Assembly (NCBI RefSeq): GCF_001562115.1
Contig: NZ_CP013926.1
Span: forward strand, 2,418,001-2,482,000
Origin: Alteromonas stellipolaris
GTDB taxonomy: Bacteria; Pseudomonadota; Gammaproteobacteria; Enterobacterales; Alteromonadaceae
Reading direction: 5' to 3'
DNA: 64,000 nt
Position 1 is the first letter of the stretch. Each line of letters begins with the position of its first letter. The notes beneath the pieces were generated by a model. The model worked only from the letters and a program-made list of their open reading frames with translations, was not told the DNA's origin and made no database searches. A program made the position numbers and the translations under genes. This document shows, piece after piece, positions 1 to 8,990 of the stretch.

Positions 1-743
1 AATTCTTTCATACGCACGGTAAAGGGTGCTTTTGGCGTATTTTGTGGCTCAACGTTACTTTCAGCGCTTAGGCCTTTGTATCTATTGTACTCTTCTGGTG
101 AGTACTCTTTGGTGCGAAACACCGTCCAAATTACCGTACCAAGCAATACCGTAGCACCAATATAGAAAGCCCAAATAACAGAAGGCGCGACTTCGCCCAT
201 TTGTGCAGTATTTTCAAGACCAACCACGTTAGTTAATACGAATGGCAATATTGAACCAATAACGGCCCCAATATTGATAAGCAACGATTGGATAGAGTAC
301 CCAATGTTACGCTGCGACGGTGGCACCATATCAGACACTAAAGAACGGAAAGGCTGGAAGCACACATTAAAAGATGCATCCATTAGCGCGACCATCAGCG
401 CCCCCATTAGCATTGGCGCTAGAAAGGCCACAAATAAAGGCGCATTAGGTAATAAAATCATACCTAGCACTGCAGCTACAGCACCGGCAAGAATAAAAGG
501 TCGTCTTCGACCTAAACGGTTCCAGGTTCTATCAGACGCTGAGCCAACAATAGGTTGTACAATCAACCCCATAATTGGCGCTACAAGCCAGAAGAGTGAT
601 AACGAATGAAGGTCTGCCCCTAGGTCGGAAAGAATTCGGCTTACGTTGGCATTTTGCAGCGCAAAACCAAATTGTACACCAAGAAAGCCAAAACTGACGT
701 TCCATATTTGCCAGAAAGAAAGGCGAGGTTGAGTTGCTTGCAT
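1..743 (-). CDS. MFS sugar transporter, SLC45/maltose type (3' end cut by window edge)
   Basis: This is the first 247 or so codons of an inner-membrane transporter; the rest lies beyond the left edge. The start ATG is at 743, and the protein begins MQATQPRLSFWQIWNVSFG. Several hydrophobic segments are visible, with the motif QPIVGSASDRTWNRLGRRRP between helices 2 and 3, which is the MFS/GPH-type cytoplasmic loop. The combination of WNVSFGFLGVQFGF and SDRTWNRLGRRRPF resembles the SLC45 sucrose/maltose transporters of marine gammaproteobacteria. It lies 38 bp downstream of a GH13 enzyme on the same strand, so the two are probably co-transcribed from the promoter region holding the operator at 2826-2839. 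I infer inner-membrane uptake of maltose or maltodextrin; the exact substrate cannot be read from the sequence. Confidence 0.85.
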   Translation of the reverse strand, partial: MQATQPRLSFWQIWNVSFGFLGVQFGFALQNANVSRILSDLGADLHSLSLFWLVAPIMGLIVQPIVGSASDRTWNRLGRRRPFILAGAVAAVLGMILLPNAPLFVAFLAPMLMGALMVALMDASFNVCFQPFRSLVSDMVPPSQRNIGYSIQSLLINIGAVIGSILPFVLTNVVGLENTAQMGEVAPSVIWAFYIGATVLLGTVIWTVFRTKEYSPEEYNRYKGLSAESNVEPQNTPKAPFTVRMKE

Positions 744-781
744 ATTTTGCTCTATTTATTGTTTTACTATGATAATTCGCA

Positions 782-2746
782 TTAATGCGCAATATAAACG
801 GTTGCGGACATTGCCGGTAAAGATATGGTATCAGTGGTTTTGTATGACTTACCATCGCTTACACGCGTTAACGTTTTGTGTGAAGACAACATTTCGTCAT
901 AGGTAGTCAGCGGTATATCCACAGGCTCTTTATTTAAGATAACCATAATTTTGTCGCCTCGCGTTTCATTTGGCGTTGGCGCGTTAACCTTGCTATTTTT
1001 CTTGCCTTCGGGTGTAGAAATAGGCTCACGGAAAAACGTATAAACACCATCAGTTGGGGCGTAATGTTTAAGGGAGCCTTCAAATTGTAATGGGTGCGTT
1101 TTTCGCAGTTGAAGAAGTTGTTTGATCCGTTGCTGAGCCCAACGTTCATCGGTAGTTAACCCTTCGCCAGTAAATGCATTTTTCTTACTATCAGAAGGCC
1201 AACCGCCTGGAAAGTCAGAACGAATAATGCCGTGGTCCTCACTGCCCTCGTTTTGCATGAGTATTTCGGTGCCGTAAAACACCTGAGGTATCCCACGAGT
1301 CGTAAGCAGTAACGACATCGCCATATTCCACTTTTCTACATCATGACCAAGTTGTGTATAAATTCGACTCATGTCATGGTTGTCAGGAAAGATAACCAAG
1401 TTGTTCGGATCGCCGTAAAGAAAATCAGTGGCGAGTGTCTCATATATACTGATAAATCCCGAGTTCCAACTTTCTTCGTTAGTCAGCGCCTTAATGACTG
1501 CCGCTTGTAGTGGAAAATCCATGACGGAAGGCAACGCGCTATCGTAGTCATCATGTCTCTTACTTCCTGCTTGCCAATAAGCTGTTATAGCAGGGTTAAC
1601 TGACCATTCTTCTCCTACTATATTGAGATTCGGGTACTCGCTGATTAGACGGTTCGTCCAATCGCTTAAAAAAGCTTTATCGGGGTACGAATACGTATCT
1701 ACTCGAATCCCACTTAAATTAGCACTTTCAACCCACCAAATGGCATTTTGGATAAGATAGTTTGCAAGGTGAGGATTGCGTTGATTTAAATCTGGCATGG
1801 TAGGCACAAACCAACCATCGCTAAACCCTTTGATATCACTTTTTATCGCATGAGGGTCGTGAAGTGATTCACGTTTATGCGTAGTACCAATAAACTTACT
1901 ATTGTTGTTTATCCAGTCATTTGAAGGGGTATCTTCCATCCATTTGTGATTGCTACCTATATGGTTGAGAACCATATCCATGATAACACCAATACCCCTT
2001 TTATTTGCTGCGCGACTTAACATCAAGAAGTCTTCGTTAGTACCATAGCGAGGGTCAATTTGGTAATAGTCTGTAGTCGAATAACCATGATAGCTATATG
2101 TATCCATAGCGTTTTCAAGCAGCGGCATGGACCACAGTTGGGTAAAGCCTAACGCTTCTATGTAATCAAGATGCTGAATAATACCTTCAATGTCACCGCC
2201 ATGCCGACCGCCTTTTAACGAGCGATCCGCCTTATCAATAAATCCCTCAACATCGTCGTTGTCTTTGTCGCCATTAACAAACCTGTCTGGAGCAATCAAG
2301 TAGATAGCATCTCGCGGACCAAAACCTTTTCGTAACGCTGAACCATCCCTTCTCTTTTGCAACGAATAACTAATGTCGCGTGTAGAGCCATCAGTATCGA
2401 CAAATCGGAGTTTGACATCTCCAGCTTTTGCTTTTGAAGTATCTAATGTAACGAACAAGTAGTTCGCGCTTTCAAGTGCATGCTTTTCTCGAAGCACAAC
2501 GTCACTATTAACAATGGTAACGGTATCATCAGCTATATCGTCGCCATAGATCATCAGTTCAACGTTACTATCATGCATACCTACCCACCAGTTAGGTGGG
2601 TAAACGTCAATACTACTTTCTTGTGATGAATAACAGTTAAATACGGGAAGTGTTAAAGCAGATGTAAAAAGTGCCATTAGAACACTTTTTCGCTTTGAAA
2701 TGCCTATTGGACGAACGGCCTTATTTACGCGGTTTAAATTGAACAC
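782..2746 (-). CDS. GH13 alpha-amylase family protein, cyclomaltodextrinase/neopullulanase type
   Basis: A 654-residue secreted glycoside hydrolase. After a basic N-terminus (SKRKSVLMALFTSALTLPVF, probable signal peptide) comes a domain resembling the cyclomaltodextrinase N-terminal domain (PPNWWVGMHDSNVELMIYG), then the GH13 barrel. Catalytic residues are visible as D350 (GIRVDTYSY), E379 (IVGEEWS) and D458 (PDNHDMSR); region I is VIMDMVLNHIG. The C-terminal beta domain ends in SLPAMSATVYIAH. The start is a GTG at 2746 with a weak GGGG upstream; an internal ATG at codon 24 would leave a bare signal peptide and is less likely. The likely role is hydrolysis of maltodextrins or cyclodextrins in the periplasm, feeding the transporter encoded 38 bp downstream. 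An operator-like palindrome sits 80 bp upstream. Confidence 0.9.
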   Translation of the reverse strand: MFNLNRVNKAVRPIGISKRKSVLMALFTSALTLPVFNCYSSQESSIDVYPPNWWVGMHDSNVELMIYGDDIADDTVTIVNSDVVLREKHALESANYLFVTLDTSKAKAGDVKLRFVDTDGSTRDISYSLQKRRDGSALRKGFGPRDAIYLIAPDRFVNGDKDNDDVEGFIDKADRSLKGGRHGGDIEGIIQHLDYIEALGFTQLWSMPLLENAMDTYSYHGYSTTDYYQIDPRYGTNEDFLMLSRAANKRGIGVIMDMVLNHIGSNHKWMEDTPSNDWINNNSKFIGTTHKRESLHDPHAIKSDIKGFSDGWFVPTMPDLNQRNPHLANYLIQNAIWWVESANLSGIRVDTYSYPDKAFLSDWTNRLISEYPNLNIVGEEWSVNPAITAYWQAGSKRHDDYDSALPSVMDFPLQAAVIKALTNEESWNSGFISIYETLATDFLYGDPNNLVIFPDNHDMSRIYTQLGHDVEKWNMAMSLLLTTRGIPQVFYGTEILMQNEGSEDHGIIRSDFPGGWPSDSKKNAFTGEGLTTDERWAQQRIKQLLQLRKTHPLQFEGSLKHYAPTDGVYTFFREPISTPEGKKNSKVNAPTPNETRGDKIMVILNKEPVDIPLTTYDEMLSSHKTLTRVSDGKSYKTTDTISLPAMSATVYIAH

Positions 2747-2825
2747 ATCAACCCCATGTTAAAATTACGTTAAGTGAAAGACAGAATTCAGATACTAACC
2801 TGCGCTTTGATTGGAACCAATGTTA

Positions 2826-2839
2826 TGCATACGTATTCA
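2826..2839 (-). promoter_or_regulatory. Putative maltose-regulon operator, copy 1
   Basis: The sequence TGCATACGTATTCA (TGAATACGTATGCA on the minus strand) is a 14-bp palindrome with one mismatch, centred on CG, as in LacI-family operators. It lies 80 bp upstream of the GH13-MFS transcription unit. Exact copies occur at 15643 and 20595, and a one-base variant at 4977. The regulator is inferred and is not in this window. Confidence 0.7.
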
Positions 2840-2922
2840 CGAATCGGCATGTAAGAATCCATGCGAATTAACATAAATAGAAGGTTTTGATTCTGCAATC
2901 GAAGCAAAATTCACACAAATAG

Positions 2923-4950
2923 TTAAAATGCGAATACTCTTGTTTCTAATCCGTTTAATGAAAGTGTCGCTGTGTAATTCGAACCACTGAGATTAAATGT
3001 TATTCCCTTATGAGTAAGTAAAGGCTCAAGAGTGAGTTCAGTGGTATTTTTTTGCAGTGACGAAATAGGAATGGTTAACGTTATAGGGCCAGTAGATTCT
3101 GTACTAAAGTTAGCAATAACAACTATACCATGCTCATTTTTTTCTCTCATAAAAGCAAATTGCATTTCCGTGTATGCTGTGCCGTCTGCGGCGAGATTCA
3201 ATGCATGTAGGCTTTCATATTTTCCGGTTACAGCAGGATTAGTAGCAACAATACCCATAGTCTCTTTATAGAAATTGTGTAATGCTTTTTCTTCGCTTGA
3301 AGACTGGCCTGCGTCAAACTTGCCACCATTCATAAACCGCTGATGTGCGGGCACACCAATATAGTCAAAGATTGAAGTACGACTAGGGTCTCCAAACCCC
3401 GCTTCTTCACTACCGTCCTCACCTAAATCCTGACCAAAATACAAGAGGATTGGTGAAGCACTTATCAGTGCGCTAACGGCGAGCGCAGGTTTACCTTTTT
3501 CTGCACCTCCAGCAAATTCTGGACTAGCGATACGTTGTTCGTCGTGGTTCTCAAGAAAGTGCAGCATATGAGTCGAAATATCGCTAACTTCATCGTGCAC
3601 ACTTACCAACTCACTTACCTTACCCTCTCCTTTCATTATCGTTTTCAAGGTGTCATAAAAGCCCACTTTATCGTAGAGATAATCCATCTTACCTAGCTGA
3701 ATGTAGTCTCTGTATTTATCGGGTTGATAAACTTCCGCTAGCAAAAACGCATCAGGGTTTCTCTGTTTAATGGCACTGTTTAAAAATGACCAGAATGCTA
3801 CGGGCACCATTTCAGCCATGTCGAACCGAAAACCATCAACGCCTTTATCTAGCCAGTAGATGGCAATGTCTCTAAATTTGTACCAAGAGTCTGGTAATGA
3901 TTTGTCAGCCCAAAAAGCAGCATGCTCTTGCACAGACTTATCTCGATACGCTTCTGGTAACTCAGGAAAGTCATGGGTTCCGTCGGGTCTTACACCGTAA
4001 TTTATTTTAACGGTTTCGTACCAATCATTAATATCAGGCTGTGATGCTCGACTGCCATTGCCCGTCCATTTAGCCGGAAATTCATCAAACTTTCCGTCAA
4101 CCAATTGATGCTGATTTTTTTCAGTAGCTTTGCCGCCTAAAACGGTATCTGCAACGCCCTCTGGCAATACGAAAGGTGTATTGGGTATGTAATAGAAATT
4201 ATTGTCTCGAGCATACTCTTGCGATTTATCATCGTTAGCACCGAAGTTATCATGGCGTGGCGAAAAAGATTGATAACGGCGTGCAACATGATTAGGCACT
4301 ATATCGATAACCACTTTCATACCGTGCTGATGAGTGCGCTGGATAAGCGCTTCAAATTCATGTAATCGATTTGCAGGGTTGTCTGCTAAATCAGGATTAA
4401 CATTGTAATAATCTTTAACTGCATAAGGCGAACCTGCACGTCCTTTAATTACATCGGGATCATCGTCATCAATACCGTATTCTAAGTAGCTAGTGGCGAG
4501 GGCATGATGGGGTACACCGGTATACCAAATATGTGTAGTACCTAAGGCTTTTATGCTTTGAAGGGCTTGCGGTGTGAAATCACTAAATTTCCCCACACCA
4601 TTTTCTTCGATGGTGCCCCAAGGTTTATTAGTTGTATTGGTATTCCCGAACAATCGAGTAAAGACCTGATATACCACGGGCTTGCCAGAATTAGGGGGAA
4701 TTTGTGTTCGTGGGTGATTCGCGTTCTCATTTTCCATGAGATCGGCTCCTGACTGTGAGTAAGCGATGCATGATAAGAGGCCAAGTGATAAAGCCACTAC
4801 TGTCAGTTTCTTAACCGCCGAGCTTTTGTTTACGCTTTTTATAGGAGTGTGTGCCGCGTTTTCTGCTGCACATTTCACCGTGTGGAGGTGATTTGTCTTT
4901 TTGATATCTAACACTACAAGCATACCTTTGCATTGAATTGCCAATAGCAT
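2923..4950 (-). CDS. Alpha-amylase, GH13, probable lipoprotein
   Basis: A 675-residue (as written) starch-degrading enzyme. The GH13 barrel is complete: region I VVIDIVPNHVAR, nucleophile D377 (GFRFDMAEM), acid/base E406 (LLAEVYQ) and D470 (LENHDEQR), followed by an all-beta C-terminal domain ending ETRVFAF. A hydrophobic stretch VVALSLGLLSC near residues 51-61 ends in a lipobox-like LLSC, suggesting a lipoprotein. That leaves about 45 residues before the signal peptide, so the true start is probably downstream of the ATG at 4950, for example at the ATG or GTG near 4923-4914 after AAAGG; I cannot settle it. The operator at 4977-4990 is only 27 bp upstream of 4950, which also favours a later start. 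It is followed by the GH13-MFS unit at 2746. Confidence 0.88.
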   Translation of the reverse strand: MLLAIQCKGMLVVLDIKKTNHLHTVKCAAENAAHTPIKSVNKSSAVKKLTVVALSLGLLSCIAYSQSGADLMENENANHPRTQIPPNSGKPVVYQVFTRLFGNTNTTNKPWGTIEENGVGKFSDFTPQALQSIKALGTTHIWYTGVPHHALATSYLEYGIDDDDPDVIKGRAGSPYAVKDYYNVNPDLADNPANRLHEFEALIQRTHQHGMKVVIDIVPNHVARRYQSFSPRHDNFGANDDKSQEYARDNNFYYIPNTPFVLPEGVADTVLGGKATEKNQHQLVDGKFDEFPAKWTGNGSRASQPDINDWYETVKINYGVRPDGTHDFPELPEAYRDKSVQEHAAFWADKSLPDSWYKFRDIAIYWLDKGVDGFRFDMAEMVPVAFWSFLNSAIKQRNPDAFLLAEVYQPDKYRDYIQLGKMDYLYDKVGFYDTLKTIMKGEGKVSELVSVHDEVSDISTHMLHFLENHDEQRIASPEFAGGAEKGKPALAVSALISASPILLYFGQDLGEDGSEEAGFGDPSRTSIFDYIGVPAHQRFMNGGKFDAGQSSSEEKALHNFYKETMGIVATNPAVTGKYESLHALNLAADGTAYTEMQFAFMREKNEHGIVVIANFSTESTGPITLTIPISSLQKNTTELTLEPLLTHKGITFNLSGSNYTATLSLNGLETRVFAF

Positions 4951-4976
4951 ACTCGTTAAGGGAATGTTAAAACAAT

Positions 4977-4990
4977 TCCATACGTATTCA
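4977..4990 (-). promoter_or_regulatory. Putative maltose-regulon operator, copy 2 (variant)
   Basis: TCCATACGTATTCA differs by one base from the other three copies; the core ATACGTATTCA is intact. It is directly upstream of the GH13 alpha-amylase gene. Its nearness to the annotated start suggests that the promoter overlaps the site or that the gene starts further downstream. Confidence 0.6.
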
Positions 4991-5102
4991 GTAATAAATT
5001 AGTACGATGTGATTGCTTTCTTCCGTTTCCCTTGTTCTTCGATTTGTCCTTTAATCTATTAGTAGTTTTTAAATAAGAGAAGTGCGTAATACAACACTGA
5101 TA

Positions 5103-6065
5103 CTATGCCGCTTTACTGGCTGTAAACTCTTCCTCTACTTTCATGCTGGCGCCAAACATATTTTCAGTTAAGCTGCCCGCCAGGTCATTTTTAATTCGTA
5201 ATAAAAAGCTACGCAGCGCCGGAGTTAATTCACTCTCAATAGATTTGGGCTTGATACGATACACCGCACGTAAGCCATTGTAGTCAATCGGATCGCCCAA
5301 ACGTTCAAAATTAAACCCGAACATTTTTAATCTGCGAGCCAATTTAGGTTCCATCAATACATAGGCATATTCCATTTCCTGTTCAACGCAAATACTCAGA
5401 GCGATGAAGTAGAGCGCCAAAGATAAATAAGGTATGTGTTCCAGTAGAACGCTTTCTGCTTTACTCACCTTTTGTTTACCAGAAGGTTTGAACGGCGCTT
5501 TAGCTTTAAGCTGTCTAACTCTAAACGATTTAGGAATGGCTAGACGAGAGATTTCGCAGATTGAAGTTCTACCCAATTGAGCGGGCACTAACGCTTTGTC
5601 TTCAATGGCGTGAATACATTTTTCTTCCAACGGCAGGGCTTGATTGCGAATAGCAGGCATAATGATACGAATCGTACCTGCACAATCTCCTGTCGGTAGA
5701 TGTTTGATGTAACAATTGACAGAATAGTCATCATATCTATCAATTTCTAATCCTGTAGAGCGCTCTTTTTCGAAGTTCATTTCTTCACAATAAACTTCGT
5801 GCCTTGTGCTGAAACATGTCTCTCGGTCTTCGTTATTTTGTGCGACCACAAGTGAGTAACGACTAAAGAAAAAACTTGATAGTTCATCCATCTGTTTTTT
5901 CTTTCTTTTGTTTCTCAATTTCTTCAAATTAGCAGAAATATGGCTATGAATTGTTTTTAATTTACTTAGCGAAGTAGCGACACGTTTTTTCAATTTTTGG
6001 TCCTCTATAGATTTAGCAGGCCCAGTTTGAAAAGCATGACAAAAGCTCACCTTGCGCTCACGCAC
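5103..6065 (-). CDS. PEP-CTERM/exosortase-associated-type acyltransferase homologue (GNAT-like)
   Basis: A 320-residue cytosolic protein resembling the PEP-CTERM/exosortase-associated acyltransferase family (relatives of N-acyl amino acid and acyl-homoserine lactone synthases). The region from about residue 65 contains CFSTRHEVYCEEMNFEK, DRYDDYS and CAGTIRIIMP, the usual start of that fold, and SICEISRLAIPKSFR matches its second conserved block. A very basic segment (residues 18-57, many K and R) precedes it. I used the GTG at 6065, which has GAGAG upstream; the ATG at 5891 (codon 59) would give a 262-aa protein closer to family length but lacks a good Shine-Dalgarno. No exosortase or PEP-CTERM protein is encoded nearby, so the substrate is unknown. 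Confidence 0.7.
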   Translation of the reverse strand: MRERKVSFCHAFQTGPAKSIEDQKLKKRVATSLSKLKTIHSHISANLKKLRNKRKKKQMDELSSFFFSRYSLVVAQNNEDRETCFSTRHEVYCEEMNFEKERSTGLEIDRYDDYSVNCYIKHLPTGDCAGTIRIIMPAIRNQALPLEEKCIHAIEDKALVPAQLGRTSICEISRLAIPKSFRVRQLKAKAPFKPSGKQKVSKAESVLLEHIPYLSLALYFIALSICVEQEMEYAYVLMEPKLARRLKMFGFNFERLGDPIDYNGLRAVYRIKPKSIESELTPALRSFLLRIKNDLAGSLTENMFGASMKVEEEFTASKAA

Positions 6066-6099
6066 AATTTCACTCTCGAATACAACGATTCAAACCGAT

Positions 6100-6615
6100 T
6101 TATAGTTTTGATTGATTATTATTATCCCGGCTCTCACGTATGAGGCTATTACCTGAGATATACTCTGATTTTGCTAAGCGATCGTAAAGTACCACGTTAG
6201 CGGTAGCAGCTAGATTCATGCACGAATAGGTAGGTATGTAGACAACATGGTCACACCACTCAAGCACGCTTTTATCTAAACTGCCATCTTCTGGTCCGAA
6301 AATGTACATTGCGTTTTCGGGATGTTTAAATTCTGGTAAAGGTAACGCGCCTTCTACTAGCTCTATGGCTACTACACTTGCATTCTCGGGCACGACCTCT
6401 TTTAAATCATCAACGCCGATAGTAGGGATCTTTTTATGGAAAGCCTTCGTATCAGCATTAAAGTTCTTCGCAATACGGTATCGGTATCCGGTGTAAAACA
6501 CGCTTGAAACACCGTAACAACCTGCTGCTCGTAAGATAGAGGCAACATTCACGGGATTTTTAGGGTTTACTAACCCAATGCTTACTGTTTGCTTTGATAG
6601 CGAAAGGGAACTCAC
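6100..6615 (-). CDS. TrmH/SpoU family RNA 2'-O-methyltransferase
   Basis: A 171-residue SPOUT-class enzyme, the size of a single knotted catalytic domain without an RNA-binding extension. The three SpoU motifs are present: NPKNPVNVASILRAA (motif 1, with the conserved Asn), YIFGPEDGSLD (motif 2) and YIPTYSCMNLAATANVVLYD (motif 3, SAM-binding knot). It methylates ribose 2'-OH in tRNA or rRNA; the position cannot be told from sequence alone, so no symbol is given. The start is GTG at 6615 with AGAGG four to five bases upstream. The gene stands between the acyltransferase and the patatin on the same strand, with short gaps but no obvious functional link. Confidence 0.85.
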   Translation of the reverse strand: MSSLSLSKQTVSIGLVNPKNPVNVASILRAAGCYGVSSVFYTGYRYRIAKNFNADTKAFHKKIPTIGVDDLKEVVPENASVVAIELVEGALPLPEFKHPENAMYIFGPEDGSLDKSVLEWCDHVVYIPTYSCMNLAATANVVLYDRLAKSEYISGNSLIRESRDNNNQSKL

Positions 6616-6749
6616 ACGACCTCTTCTTATTATTTATTATTTTGTTATTTTGTTGCGCAATCGTTTTTCAGCACTGCCATCTTATCTATTGCAGCTTTAC
6701 GCCATTCTAATTTATTAGTTACTTCGGTATTGAGCGTTATTCTTATACT

Positions 6750-7625
6750 TTAGTTTAGTTGCGCGACGGTTTTATTACTCTGTGCAGTCTGCAATTCTTT
6801 TTGCCAATTCGATATAGCACGTCTTGCCATCCGCCTTCCCTGCCCGTAGCCACGTAATAGTTTCTTTTTATCCATTGTTAAACGTTTAACGCAGAACGCC
6901 TCATCAGGCGCAATGACAGTAATTTTGCAATCAGACGGCGGATTTAAGAGAAAATTCAATGTTTCGTTATAAATATTTGATCTTTTCGTCATCTTATCTA
7001 GTAAGGCGGGTTGAGCGCCATACATTTTTTCTAAAAGCCACGCTGTTTTTACTGCCGGCTTCGTGAAGCCCTTAGGTTGAGATAGCACTACCGTTATATC
7101 ACGTGCCCCCATCTCATAAGCTTTTATTGCCGGTATAGCATCAGCCACTCCGCCGTCAACATAGCGGTTGCCATCTATTATGGGTTGTTCTCTAAACGCT
7201 GTTGGAATGGCACAGGATGCTACCATCAACGCATCAACATTTTCTTCCGTAGCTTGTATGTATTCACATTCACCCGACTCAACATTAGTGATCCCAACAT
7301 ACAGTGGCATTGCTGTTTTTTCACCTGGTGCAGGTATGCCCAACGACTTTTTAGAGTGATGCCATAACCAATGAACATCAGTCATATGCCCACCTTTAAT
7401 AAAACGTATTGGGCTGAAAAACTCTCGTTTAGTGGCATGCTGCGTGATAATGGTCTTACTAAGGCCTGGCATTCTAGCTACGTATGTTGAGAGGTTTGTT
7501 GCCCCAGCCGACACTCCTATCGCGAAATCAAACGGATAGTAATTTTCCTCCATAAACTTATCCAATACGCCAGCTGCAAATACGCCACGCATCGCCCCAC
7601 CTTCTACCACTAAAGCTGATTTCAT
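6750..7625 (-). CDS. Patatin-like phospholipase (YjjU type)
   Basis: A 291-residue serine lipid acyl hydrolase. The oxyanion glycine-rich loop GGAMRGVFAAG (residues 8-18), the nucleophile elbow GVSAG with S39 and the catalytic aspartate D157 in DGGVAD form the complete patatin Ser-Asp dyad. No signal peptide is visible, so it is probably cytosolic or membrane-associated. The start ATG at 7625 has GGAG nine bases upstream. The gene is separated from the pullulanase by 373 bp containing that gene's terminator, so it is transcribed on its own or with the SpoU gene downstream. The physiological substrate is unknown; the family includes bacterial phospholipases and esterases. Confidence 0.88.
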   Translation of the reverse strand: MKSALVVEGGAMRGVFAAGVLDKFMEENYYPFDFAIGVSAGATNLSTYVARMPGLSKTIITQHATKREFFSPIRFIKGGHMTDVHWLWHHSKKSLGIPAPGEKTAMPLYVGITNVESGECEYIQATEENVDALMVASCAIPTAFREQPIIDGNRYVDGGVADAIPAIKAYEMGARDITVVLSQPKGFTKPAVKTAWLLEKMYGAQPALLDKMTKRSNIYNETLNFLLNPPSDCKITVIAPDEAFCVKRLTMDKKKLLRGYGQGRRMARRAISNWQKELQTAQSNKTVAQLN

Positions 7626-7998
7626 TGTCTGAATCTCCGTTATAGCAATATATAAAATTACTACTTAATTAAATCCTTCTATTAGAGCACCCTTAGCCAT
7701 CTAAAAGCTCAGGAAAAACAATGTTGTTCAGCAATGCCTATTATTAACCACACCTATTGCTGAAGCGCCAATGTGCATAAACATGCACTTTTGCTAAGTT
7801 GCAATTGTGTGTAGCGTTCATCTACTACATAGGTTGAACAAAGCAAAGTATGTTCCAATAGTGCGAATTTTTAATTTTGCCGTAATCGGGTGAGAAAGAT
7901 GCAAGAGAAAAACTGATTGGCTTAATGGAAAAAACTGTTTAAAGAATAAAAAAGCCGTGAAAATCCACGGCTTTAGTTTTTTGATTCAACGCTAATAG
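7626..7998. other. Intergenic stretch between patatin and pullulanase genes
   Basis: 373 bp without a convincing reading frame. It holds the pullulanase terminator at 7951-7974 and must contain the patatin promoter. A short inverted repeat GTGCAT/ATGCAC occurs near 7770-7786. No operator copy is present, in contrast to the gaps upstream of the starch genes. Confidence 0.6.
7951..7974 (-). terminator. Rho-independent terminator after pullulanase gene
   Basis: A perfect 9-bp stem (AAAGCCGTG / CACGGCTTT) with a 6-base loop, followed on the minus strand by a T-rich tail. It lies 24 bp past the pullulanase stop. The T-run on the plus strand could let it work in both directions. Confidence 0.85.
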
Positions 7999-8990
7999 TT
8001 ATTTTGCGCTCACGGTGAGTGTAGGCGACTCTCCATTAGGACCAGACACTTTAAATTCGTAAAGCCCAGCATCAGTGACGTCAATAACAAGATTGTTGTT
8101 GCTAAATGACAACACTTTTGGCTGACCCGGCGTTACTAGGTTAGATGCCGCATCGTTTGGGTTACCTAAATTAACAGTATTCCAATCTTCTGATGCCACC
8201 TTGAACTCCGCACTTCCTATGCTGAGTTCAATATCTACCGTGTACTCACCCTCACCTTGGTAGGTAAATAGGTCAGTAGTTCCCCACCCGTTCATACCAC
8301 CGCGAATGTACACTTCTGTATCACCGAAATAGGCTTCTTTATACACACCTATGGTGGGATTGTTTTCGTCATTTACATCAAAAACAAATACATAACGGTC
8401 AGCTTCTTCAATAGTCAAAAGCAGATTATCGTTTGTTCTTGCCAAAGCAGTCGTTTGACCTACGTTAACATTCTTATCTGCATCATCAGCACTCAATGCG
8501 CCAAAATTAACCGTATCCCAATCTTCAGAAGCGACTTTGAATTCATAACTGCCTGGGTCTATATCCATTGTCACTATATAGATACGCCCCCCTTGATACA
8601 CAAGTTCGTCATTAGTGCCCCAATCGTTCACTGCACCTCGAATAAACACAGGTGTGCCAACATAGGGCTCTTCGTTAACAATAGTGAGTACTGGGGACTC
8701 TGAATCCGAGGCGTTTATGGTAAACAGATACGTAGCACCAATAGCCGGAGTGAATGATAAATTATTATTAGTTCTAGCCAAGATTTTAGGCTCACTTTCT
8801 ACAAACGCAGCATCATCTCCGTCTGCGGCACCAAAATTAACCGTTTCCCAATCCTCTGAGGCAAACTTAAAGCCATAAGTGATTCCCGCTTCCAAGGCAA
8901 CAGCAACTTCATAAATGCCATCCCCTTTATAAATAAATGGATTATCAGTCGTCCAACCGTTCATATCGCCGCGAAGGTAAGGCGTAGTTT
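7999..8990 (-). repeat. Three tandem ~111-residue modules at the pullulanase C-terminus
   Basis: The conserved Trp codon of the RGxxNxW turn falls at 8953-8955, 8620-8622 and 8284-8286, so the units are 111 and 112 codons apart. Each unit contains Y.RG..N.W, an (F/Y)xxxx(D/E)G or QGG turn and (F)KxASEDWxTVN. DNA similarity is clear but not identical, so this is an old duplication. The CBM family is not assigned. Confidence 0.8.

Noticed and set aside
1688..1701. Operator-like CGAATACGTATCTA inside the first GH13 gene
   Set aside because: It matches the palindrome at 11 of 14 positions but encodes the conserved VDTYSY region at the catalytic Asp, so protein constraint explains it. It is not upstream of a gene.
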